DNA of 64,000 bases, from NCBI RefSeq assembly GCF_037658235.1, contig NZ_JBBJLN010000003.1:248001-312000 (forward strand), written 5' to 3'. Positions 49,913 through 57,539 of the stretch are shown here, piece after piece; position 1 is the first letter of the stretch, and every line of letters starts with the position of its first letter. The notes under the pieces are model-generated. The model saw nothing but the letters and a program-made list of their open reading frames with translations. It was not told the DNA's origin and made no database searches. The translations under genes and the position numbers were made by a program. The stretch comes from Yunchengibacter salinarum. GTDB taxonomy: Bacteria > Pseudomonadota > Alphaproteobacteria > Sphingomonadales > Kordiimonadaceae.

Positions 49913-51586
49913 ATGACGGATTATAAGGATTTTGTTCTTCAGGTCGAAATCCTCAATTTCGTGGAGACCATGGGGGATGTGCGAGATTTAAGCACATTGC
50001 GCGGAGGGTCCCGCGCTGCCTTGTTGGCACCAAAGGTGGTTGCCAAGAAATTTGCCGATAGAGTCAGTGTCAACGGCGCGTTTGAAGAATTATGGACGGG
50101 CGCGTCCATTGGCCGGTTCAAGATAAGCGTGGACCCTTCCCGATACCGGGACCACGACATCCAGGCGCTGCTGGAAAAGCGGGACTGGCTTTTCGCTTCG
50201 CTAAAGACGCAACCGGAGGAGACTTCGGGGGAAGCGGAAACGGTGGAGGATTTCGTCAACCGGATTTTGCCTCATCTGACCATCGGGCTGGCCGTAGAGC
50301 CGGATGTCTCTAACCAATGTTGGCTGACGACGCGCCGCGCGCTGGATCGCGCGATCAAGGGTAGACAATTCAAACGCCCCACCGTCGATCCGGCGCTTGG
50401 CGGTAATGCCGAAAAATATTGCCCCTATGACGGCGTGCGTCCTTGCACAAGTAAAGTTCATACGCCGAAGGAAAAGGCCGATGAGGCTTCCTTGTCTGTA
50501 GCCGCACGCCGCAGATACGGCCAAAAGCTCCGCCAGGCTTTTTATGAGCAGGAATTGGGCCGAAGCGTGGTCCCTGATCGAAAATTTTCGGACAATTTCG
50601 AAGAGATCGCGGAGAGCACGCCGAAAGGCATAAAGTTGCCGCTTTCTGTCCAGGGAAAGATCGCGGTGCTCTATCTGGATGGCAACAAATTCACGGCCAC
50701 CCGCGAGAAGGCCATCAGGGAAAGTAACGTCCCGCTCGCAACCGAAAAAGACTTCGCTGAGAACGTGAAAACAGCACAAAGGGGGCTGCTTCGCGCCGTG
50801 CTTAAAAAGGTTTGCGCGCTCCAGCCGGAGGGCGTGATTCCGTTCGAGACGCTGTTGTGGGGCGGGGATGAGTATATGTTCGTCTTCCCCGCATGGATGG
50901 CGTTTCCGGTTCTGGAAACGCTCGCCGACGCCCTGCGGGATGAGGCCTGGTCAGAGATTGCGGGCGGCCAGAAGCAGCCTCTCACCCATGCCGTGGGTCT
51001 CGCCATTGCCCACTATAAAACCCCTATTCGCCAGTTGACGGAGATCGCCCGCCACATCGCGGATGAGGGCAAAAAGGCTCTTGGCAACCAAAGCGCCAAT
51101 GTCATCCAGATGGAGATTTTCGAGAGCGAAAGCGCAACAGCGGGCAAGTCGGCGATCACGGCGCACCGGAAAGAACTGTTCAAGGGTGTGGAGGAAAAAG
51201 ACTTCACCTTCCTGTTGGGGGAAGCCGGTGAGGATAAACAGGGTCTTCCCTCCCTGCTTGATCTGGCGGACCGGGTTCATGCTCTTGCCGCCGGGGAGAG
51301 TGGCAAGGACGAGGCGAGCCCGAACGGCGGCGAGCCCATTGCGCGGTCGCAATTATATCATCTGATCCGTCATCTGGAGCAGGAGGCCCAAGCCACCAAA
51401 ATAGATCAAGAGAAGCTGAGAGAGGCGCTTGGCCTGGAGGGTGATCTATTGTGGGATCAATTTGAGGACCGCGGCGGGCGGCGCAGAGTGCTGATCAGCT
51501 TTGCGGAGTTGTGGGATTATGTGCCGGATTACGGGCCTGAGACCTCTTGTGACGCTTCCCCTCAATCCAGTTCCGAGGAGTCGTGA
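49913..51586 (+). CDS. cas10: Cas10-like large subunit with GGDE palm motif, no HD domain
   Basis: The 557-residue protein is short for Cas10. A first palm-like segment reads GKIAVLYLDGNKFTA (Asp256). The second palm has LLWGGDEYMFVFP, with GGDE at 317-320 in the position of the GGDD cyclase motif. HAVGLAIAHYKTPIRQL with IARHIADEGKKALGN fits the following Cas10 helices. A Cys pair in CPYDGVRPC (about 180) may be part of a zinc site. There is no N-terminal HD nuclease motif, so DNA cutting by this subunit is not expected. If active, it would make a nucleotide messenger. GGGGAGGG precedes the ATG, 21 bases after the upstream stop. Confidence 0.8.
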   Translation: MTDYKDFVLQVEILNFVETMGDVRDLSTLRGGSRAALLAPKVVAKKFADRVSVNGAFEELWTGASIGRFKISVDPSRYRDHDIQALLEKRDWLFASLKTQPEETSGEAETVEDFVNRILPHLTIGLAVEPDVSNQCWLTTRRALDRAIKGRQFKRPTVDPALGGNAEKYCPYDGVRPCTSKVHTPKEKADEASLSVAARRRYGQKLRQAFYEQELGRSVVPDRKFSDNFEEIAESTPKGIKLPLSVQGKIAVLYLDGNKFTATREKAIRESNVPLATEKDFAENVKTAQRGLLRAVLKKVCALQPEGVIPFETLLWGGDEYMFVFPAWMAFPVLETLADALRDEAWSEIAGGQKQPLTHAVGLAIAHYKTPIRQLTEIARHIADEGKKALGNQSANVIQMEIFESESATAGKSAITAHRKELFKGVEEKDFTFLLGEAGEDKQGLPSLLDLADRVHALAAGESGKDEASPNGGEPIARSQLYHLIRHLEQEAQATKIDQEKLREALGLEGDLLWDQFEDRGGRRRVLISFAELWDYVPDYGPETSCDASPQSSSEES

Positions 51587-51588
51587 CC

Positions 51589-53211
51589 ATGCCGCTTTTT
51601 AAGCTCGATGTGACGATCACGGTCAAGGCGCCCTTCCTGTTCGCGGCGGAAGCCAATCCCCGATACGGGCTGGATGCCGCTTCCATCCGCAATGCGGATG
51701 GGGTGTTGATCCTGCCGGGTAGCCAGGTGAAGGGGGTCGCCCGGCACTTTTATCAGGCTGGGGATCGGGATGCTCTTTTCGGCAAGTCCTCGGCTAAGGG
51801 GAGTTGGGACCCTCAGCGTGGTCGGCTGGTCTTCGATGATCTGATATGCGAAACGCCGGAGCCCGAAGCCGTCGCCCAGATGACCCGCATCAGGATTGAT
51901 GAAGGAACGGGAGCGGTCGAAACCGGCCATATGCTGGTGATCGACAGCCCCTTCCTGCCTGAGACCAACGTGACCTTCAAGGGCACGGCCTATCTGGACG
52001 CAGAAGAGGGGCGGCAACAGGATATCACGCAGGCCGTAGAGCGCAGCCTGAAAGCGGCCCACGCCATCGGGGCCATGAAATCGGTCGGCTTCGGGCGGAT
52101 TCAGAAGGCGAGTGTCAAGTTTGCCGAGCCTGTGCAGGCCCCTCTGGACGGGACCGAGTGGCAGCTAACATGCACGCCGGATCGGCCTTTCCTCGTGAAT
52201 GCCACGCGGCCATCGGAAAATGTGATTGAGGGCAGCGAGGCAATCCCCGGTGCGGCGCTGAAAGCGGCCCTGGCCGCCGGTTTCAAACGCGCGGGTGAGA
52301 AGGATTATGACGCCCTGATCGACAGCATTCGCATCAGTCACGCTTTTCCGGTCAATACCGGGCCGCGCCCCAAAACGCCCCCGCTGTCTCTGGTCAAGGC
52401 GGAGCCGGATGGTCGCCCCGAATTCCGCGATATTTTCACCGATGATGTGTCCGACCTCAAAGACCCGCTGTTCTTTTATCAGGCCGATTTCAAGGATGGA
52501 GACTGGGAAGAAATACCGGAAGACTTCCGGTCAGATGCCGATTTGCGACACGAATACCGGGTTCATACCAGCATCACAGAGGGCACCTTCACAGCCGAAG
52601 AGGGCGCGCTTTACGCTCTTAAATGCATTGTGCCGGGCTCGCATAAATGGGTCGCGCACCTTTCATTGCCGGGGGATTGCAAACCCGATGATAGAGACCG
52701 CTTGAAAAAGGTTCTGGGTCAAGGCCTGTACCCGGTCGGCCGCACATCCGCCATGCTGGCGGTGACCGCAGAAGAGGCCGAAACTGTGGACCTGCCTGAG
52801 GGCGAATGCCTCGCCGTTACATTGCAGACGCCCGCCTGCCTCCACACCGCTGATGATGTGCAGGCTTTCAAGAAAAGTAAGAACCCCGGCCAATGGCTCT
52901 GGGATGTGTATGCGAAATATTGGGAAACTCTCGGCTGCACGCTCAAGGATTTCCGCGCGGCTCAGCATTGGGCGGGGGGTGCGCTGGCATCCCGCTACCC
53001 TCTGCCAGTCCAAGGCTACCACCCCTGGCTTTTGACCAGCGCGGGCAGCACCTTCCTCATTGAGCCCGGCGAGGGCCATTACCTGAAAGAAGCGCTTGTC
53101 CGCGGCCTTCCGCCCGCGATCAAGGAGGACTGGAGAACCATGCCGTTTGGCCGCCGGGTGGGATATGGCGAAATTTATATTCGGCCCGCAAAGCAGGGGG
53201 GCGCAGCATGA
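51589..53211 (+). CDS. type III RAMP fusion: Cas7 (Csm3-like) joined to a Csx10/Cas5-like domain
   Basis: The 540-residue protein starts with a Cas7 domain: TVKAPFLFAAEANPRYGLDAASI with Asp29 in the place of the target-RNA-cleaving Asp of Csm3, then LPGSQVKGVARHF, DRDALFG and GAMKSVGFGRI (to about 180). The remainder starts a second RAMP (RPFLVNATRPSENVIEG, IPGAALKAAL). It ends in ALASRYPLPVQGYHPWLLTSAGSTFLIEPG and FGRRVGYGEIYI, which look like the C-terminal half of Csx10/Cas5. This matches the Cas7-Cas5-type fusion of type III-D variant complexes. I see no clear Cas11 part. The ATG at 51589 follows GAGGAG; GTG at 51583 is possible. Confidence 0.7.
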   Translation: MPLFKLDVTITVKAPFLFAAEANPRYGLDAASIRNADGVLILPGSQVKGVARHFYQAGDRDALFGKSSAKGSWDPQRGRLVFDDLICETPEPEAVAQMTRIRIDEGTGAVETGHMLVIDSPFLPETNVTFKGTAYLDAEEGRQQDITQAVERSLKAAHAIGAMKSVGFGRIQKASVKFAEPVQAPLDGTEWQLTCTPDRPFLVNATRPSENVIEGSEAIPGAALKAALAAGFKRAGEKDYDALIDSIRISHAFPVNTGPRPKTPPLSLVKAEPDGRPEFRDIFTDDVSDLKDPLFFYQADFKDGDWEEIPEDFRSDADLRHEYRVHTSITEGTFTAEEGALYALKCIVPGSHKWVAHLSLPGDCKPDDRDRLKKVLGQGLYPVGRTSAMLAVTAEEAETVDLPEGECLAVTLQTPACLHTADDVQAFKKSKNPGQWLWDVYAKYWETLGCTLKDFRAAQHWAGGALASRYPLPVQGYHPWLLTSAGSTFLIEPGEGHYLKEALVRGLPPAIKEDWRTMPFGRRVGYGEIYIRPAKQGGAA

Positions 53212-54458
53212 AACAGCCAACCACCATCACGCTGACCCTGAAAACCGAAACCCCCCTTCATGTAGGCGGGGATGATCCGGCCATTCTGCACCTGTTCGCC
53301 AAGGATGAGAACAAGGCGGATCAGGTCACATCCGCGGGCATATTGAAGGATGCCAAGGGCAATCCCTGGATTTCAGGCGCCACCCTGAAGGGCGCATTGG
53401 GCGCTCTTGCGGATGGCGACCGGGATGCCCTGTTCGGCAAGGCGGAGAAGGGAGAAACCAACGCTGACGAGACGGAGGAGGAGACAAAAATCACCGCCGG
53501 TGCGCTCTGGGTCGGCCCCCTGGTCATGAATGGGAATGATACGCCCGTTCTGGACGATACCCCCCATGTGCGGATCGACCGGCGCACCGGCGCGGCGGAA
53601 GACAAGAAGCTCTATGCCGATAAATGGGTGCCCGCCGGTGTCAAATTCACCACCACGCTCACCCTTTGGGCTAACGACGAAGACACGCAATCCAAAGTGA
53701 AGAACCTCATCTTCAGCCTCAGGGAGCACGGCCTCAGGATCGGGCGCAAAACCGGTCAGGGCATGGGGCATCTTTCCCTCGTTACCGTCGAAGGGATAAA
53801 GGAGCGTGCTTCAAATACCAAGAGGGGCGACACCCCCCTCCACACGCTCATCCTGCACTGCGAAGGCCCCTATATCACGCTGGACCAGACCGCACATAAG
53901 GACGACGCGCAAGGGCAAGCCGAAGAAAAGAAAAACACCCTCAAACCCCTCATTGCGGACGGTTATCCCGCCCTGCCGCCCAGCAGTTTCAAGGGCGCGC
54001 TTCGCCAGGCGTTCCACTGGCACCTGTCGCTGGATGCAACCTGCAACGGCGACGATGACCGGGACCGCATCCTGTCTGCCGCCAGTGAGGCGTCCAATCT
54101 CAGCCCCATAGAGCGGCTGTTCGGAATTACCGGCTTTCGCGGCTTGTTGCAGTTCGAAATCACGCCTTTGAAGGATGAACACCACGCCAAGCCCGTCGAA
54201 CTCGCCGGGGTGACCATAGACCGCTTCACCCAAGGCACGGTGGATGGAAACCTGTATAAAGTTGAGGCCCATTGCAATGTGGGCTTTGAGGTCCGCCTCC
54301 GCCTGGATGAGCGCCGCGCCGCTGACGGCGACACAGCCGCCCTTGAAGCCGGCCTTAAAGCCATCGCACAAGACGGCCTCCGCCTCGGCCACGGCACCAC
54401 CACCGGTTTCGGCTGGTTCAATGCCAAGGTCCATAGCGACACAGGAGACAAACAATGA
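53208..54458 (+). CDS. tandem Cas7-Cas7 (Csm3-like) RAMP protein
   Basis: The 416-residue protein has two RAMP domains in a row. Domain 1 (about 1-195): TPLHVGGDDP, a candidate catalytic Asp38 in KADQVTSAGIL, ISGATLKGAL, DRDALFG, VRIDRRTGAAEDKKLY and GRKTGQGMGHL. Domain 2 (about 205-412): LPPSSFKGALRQAF, ERLFGITGFRGLLQFE, VTIDRFTQGTVDGNLY and GHGTTTGFGWF. Each has the G-S/A-x-x-K-G loop, the I-D-R-x-T-x-x-x-x-x-x-L/N-Y strand and the Gly-rich end of Csm3-like Cas7. This is the Cas7-2x arrangement of type III-D variants. The start overlaps the preceding stop by four bases. Confidence 0.8.
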   Translation: MKQPTTITLTLKTETPLHVGGDDPAILHLFAKDENKADQVTSAGILKDAKGNPWISGATLKGALGALADGDRDALFGKAEKGETNADETEEETKITAGALWVGPLVMNGNDTPVLDDTPHVRIDRRTGAAEDKKLYADKWVPAGVKFTTTLTLWANDEDTQSKVKNLIFSLREHGLRIGRKTGQGMGHLSLVTVEGIKERASNTKRGDTPLHTLILHCEGPYITLDQTAHKDDAQGQAEEKKNTLKPLIADGYPALPPSSFKGALRQAFHWHLSLDATCNGDDDRDRILSAASEASNLSPIERLFGITGFRGLLQFEITPLKDEHHAKPVELAGVTIDRFTQGTVDGNLYKVEAHCNVGFEVRLRLDERRAADGDTAALEAGLKAIAQDGLRLGHGTTTGFGWFNAKVHSDTGDKQ

Positions 54459-56668
54459 CCCACGCCCCCTATCGCTTCGCGCCGGTCGCGCAAAACGTTG
54501 TGGCGCCGGACCAGTCTTACGATCAGATTGATGTGGGTACCCCGCGCCAGGGCACCTATTCGGGGGTGTTGTCTCTTAGCTGGATTGCGCAAACCCCGGT
54601 CTGTGTCGGCGGCGCCGCTGGCGATCAGAAAGACGAGAACGGCCTGCCCTTGGTGCTGCCGGTTCAGGTGGGTGGGCGCTATTGCCTACCGGGCAGCAGC
54701 CTCAAGGGGATGTTGCGCTCCGTCAGTGAAATCGCCTGCCATGCTCATCTGGGCATGGTCAGCGCGGCCAAGCCGGATCGGGACGAGCAATATGCCTGGC
54801 GCACTATTCCCTCACAAAGAGGCAATAATATAGCTACATATGAAATCAAATTGACAGAGGCCCGGTGCGGCTGGCTCTCCTGGTCGCAGGAGCGCGGCTG
54901 GGCCCTGGCGCCGGTAAAGAATAACGATCGATTGGGCAATGAACTGGTGGCGACCCGCCGTAACCATACGAAGCGTAAGGTCCATATAGATCGCATTCTG
55001 ACCTATCTGAGGCACAAGGACATTGAAGGCGTCCCTGGAAATGTGGATGCCTGGCGCGAGCTGACCATTGATCTGAAATATTCGCTGCTTCAGAAAGCGG
55101 GTGCGGCAAGCCGGGCTTCCGGCGGCGATCTTGATGCCAGAGTTGCTAGCGCACTTCAGGCCGAGGCCGTTAGAAACATGGTGAACAGGGGCATGGACGT
55201 GAGTGCCATGCTGGCCCCTTCATTGGCCCCGGCCTCGCGGGAAGAAATCTTGGCCGCGATTAAGCGGGTGCGCGCCGGTCAGGATCAACCCGCTGACGGG
55301 CCGGATTTCAGCGATCTGGATAAGCTGGTTTTTACCGGCTATTTTGATGAACCTGGCAAGAAGCATGAATATAATTTCTCGGAACCGGGGCAGTCTCATG
55401 CGGTGTCAAATGCATATATGAACGAAATCCACCGGGTTATGGGTGATGCCAATGTGCGGGCGAGCCTGTCCGGTGAGGGCAACATCACCCAGTGGGAATT
55501 CTGGATGGCGCTTCTTGGGCATCCCGTTGTCAATGACGACAAAAAGTTTCCCCTGGCCCGAAAGGTCCGCGATAATGGTCTGAAGCATCCCTATCCTGGG
55601 TACGGAATCCCGGTATTCTACTATAAGCCGGGACATGTGCAGTTGACCGACCTGGCCGATGCCAAAAGCGCGCGTGAGTGTGGCATTTATATTGATTTCA
55701 GCCCGATCATCCGCAAGCCGTACCGCCACACCCTGTCTCAGGTTTTGGCGCGCACCCATCAGGGCGAAACCGGCGAAGGGGCGGATGCCGCAACTTACAG
55801 CATTCCCCGCTTTGATGAACCCGGCGGTTGGGATTTTGCCAAGGCGCTGTTCGGCGCGGTAGAAGATACGGAATCCGGTGCCAAGGAAACCGGCGCTGAT
55901 GATCGCCGCGCCCTGAGAAGCCGGGTGGAAATGGGTTTTGCCATGGGACCAAAGGTGGATAATGTGCAGCCCGCGCAAACCTGGGGCACCTTTAACGCGC
56001 CCCGCGCATCTTATTCGGCGTTTTATCTGGATGCGAGCGCGCGCGGGGGCGGACAGAGGGGCTATGACAGCCCACACGCCCGCATTGCGGGGCGGAAACG
56101 CTATCCGGTGAAACCGGCGGAAAATAATGGCCCCTTGACCACGGTTGACGATCAAACCCCGAGACCGAGGCGGGATACTGCGCTTGCCTTCCTGCCTGAG
56201 GGGACATGCTTTCAGCAGACCATTCGGTTCAAGAACCTAACCCAAATCGAACTTGGTGCCCTTGTCTGGGCCCTTACGTTCGGGTCTCTCGCCGGTCTTG
56301 AAAATGGCACGGGCCGGTACTGCCATTCCATTGGCCGCGCCAGAGCTTATGGCTATGGCGCGATCAAGCCAAGGCTGGAAGGGCAAGGCACATGGCTGGC
56401 TTTGATGGGCGAGCGGGGGGCCGAGACAGCGGCTGTGGATACCGTGTTGCAGTCTGCCTTAAATGGCTTTGAGGACTATATGAAGAGCAAACTCAACAAT
56501 ACAGATCTCGCCAACACACCAGCCGTCAAGGTTCTGCGGGCGGCCGCGCATATGGGCACGGGTGCGGCAATGTCCGGGCAGTTGAAACAGGCGTCTTTGA
56601 CGGAATTTTCCAACTGGTCCAATAACGCGCCCTTGCCAGACTATGAGGAAACGGACGACCATTCCTGA
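54455..56668 (+). CDS. Cas7 with large insertion (TIGR03986-like RAMP protein)
   Basis: The 737-residue protein begins with a Cas7 half (LSLSWIAQTPVCVGGAAGD, YCLPGSSLKGMLRSVSEIACHAHLG). It ends with a matching half (CFQQTIRFKNLTQIELGALVWAL, then RYCHSIGRARAYGYGAI), where the Gly-rich loop lies. Between them is an insertion of several hundred residues with unrecognised sequence. Single Cas7 proteins of this long type occur in III-D-like loci and correspond to the Cas7-insertion subunit. It closes the operon and overlaps the previous gene (ATGA). A strong terminator follows. Confidence 0.75.
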   Translation: MTHAPYRFAPVAQNVVAPDQSYDQIDVGTPRQGTYSGVLSLSWIAQTPVCVGGAAGDQKDENGLPLVLPVQVGGRYCLPGSSLKGMLRSVSEIACHAHLGMVSAAKPDRDEQYAWRTIPSQRGNNIATYEIKLTEARCGWLSWSQERGWALAPVKNNDRLGNELVATRRNHTKRKVHIDRILTYLRHKDIEGVPGNVDAWRELTIDLKYSLLQKAGAASRASGGDLDARVASALQAEAVRNMVNRGMDVSAMLAPSLAPASREEILAAIKRVRAGQDQPADGPDFSDLDKLVFTGYFDEPGKKHEYNFSEPGQSHAVSNAYMNEIHRVMGDANVRASLSGEGNITQWEFWMALLGHPVVNDDKKFPLARKVRDNGLKHPYPGYGIPVFYYKPGHVQLTDLADAKSARECGIYIDFSPIIRKPYRHTLSQVLARTHQGETGEGADAATYSIPRFDEPGGWDFAKALFGAVEDTESGAKETGADDRRALRSRVEMGFAMGPKVDNVQPAQTWGTFNAPRASYSAFYLDASARGGGQRGYDSPHARIAGRKRYPVKPAENNGPLTTVDDQTPRPRRDTALAFLPEGTCFQQTIRFKNLTQIELGALVWALTFGSLAGLENGTGRYCHSIGRARAYGYGAIKPRLEGQGTWLALMGERGAETAAVDTVLQSALNGFEDYMKSKLNNTDLANTPAVKVLRAAAHMGTGAAMSGQLKQASLTEFSNWSNNAPLPDYEETDDHS

Positions 56669-56717
56669 GCGATAGAAGCCGTAGTCTGTCGCATCCGCAC
56701 CTCGAACTACCAAAAAG

Positions 56718-56760
56718 AAAGCCCCGCCGCCCGGTTATTTGGTCCGGGCGGCGGGGCTTT
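56718..56760. terminator. bidirectional terminator between cas operon and CRISPR array 1
   Basis: AAAGCCCCGCCGCCCGG (56718-56734) and CCGGGCGGCGGGGCTTT (56744-56760) form a perfect 17-bp stem. A-rich sequence lies on the left and T on the right, so it can stop both the plus-strand cas operon and the leftward array 1 transcript. Confidence 0.85.
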
Positions 56761-56782
56761 TATGTGTTCATAAGGGGGCGGG

Positions 56783-57361
56783 GTATCGGTTTGCCCTGAA
56801 TGCTGTCAGCCGAAAAAAGTCAGAATCGCCGTCGAAATCCAGTATCAATGGGCTTGGGTCTGCCCTGAATGCTGTCAGGTATGGTGGGGCAGCTTTTGGG
56901 CTGGCGAACCGTATCAATGGGCTTGGGTCTGCCCTGAATGCTGTCAGGGAGCGCAAGGGCAAAAAGGAAAAGCGGCTGGGTATCAATGGGCTTGGGTCTG
57001 CCCTGAATGCTGTCAGGTCGATTCGCTGGGCGAAAACGCCGCCAGCGTCGTATCAATGGGCTTGGGTCTGCCCTGAATGCTGTCAGGGCAAAAGCCTGCC
57101 GTGTCTTGGCACAGCATGTATCAATGGGCTTGGGTCTGCCCTGAATGCTGTCAGGCCGCGAGATGGCCTCTAAAGACCAGCGCCACAGTATCAATGGGCT
57201 TGGGTCTGCCCTGAATGCTGTCAGGACGGGCATTCAGCCCGTCTGGGTCGGCACCGTATCAATGGGCTTGGGTTTGCCCTGAATGCTGTCAGGGTGGGTG
57301 CGGACCGCCCGCCGCATCGCCGCGTATCAATGGGCTTGGGTTTGCCCTGAATGCTGTCAGG
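56783..57361 (-). CRISPR. CRISPR array 1: eight 38-nt repeats plus one degenerate terminal repeat
   Basis: Full repeats start at 56842, 56911, 56980, 57050, 57118, 57188, 57256 and 57324. Each begins GTATCAATGGGCTTGGGT and ends GCCCTGAATGCTGTCAGG on the plus strand. The last two carry T instead of C after GGGT. A shortened repeat at 56783-56809 lacks about 10 bases and marks the leader-distal end. Spacers are 30-32 bases. The leader is on the right, so transcription is leftward; on that strand each repeat ends ATTGATAC, the likely 8-nt crRNA handle, and CCTGA/TCAGG form a small hairpin. Confidence 0.95.
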
Positions 57362-57530
57362 CTACCCTCTGTATCTTCTCTGTCAAGGCTTTTGATTTCC
57401 GGTGGAATCCACGGGGTAAGCCTGCAACCTGGGTATTTTCAGATATTTTACAGGAATATTTCATATATTTCTTCATTTTTTACTTTATCTCCAATATATT
57501 ATCAAAAATCCACGGGGTTCGCAATCGGGG
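57362..57530 (-). promoter_or_regulatory. leader of CRISPR array 1
   Basis: This AT-rich stretch starts with CTACCCTCTGTATC next to the last repeat. It holds TGTCAA 20 bases out and ATCCACGGGGT twice, at 57407 and 57508. The same elements occur at identical distances beside array 2, which identifies it as a conserved leader. It should hold the array promoter and the adaptation signals. The RT-Cas1 start codon is only about 10 bases beyond it, so the rt-cas1 promoter must overlap it. Confidence 0.85.
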
Positions 57531-57539
57531 GCGGGTGGC

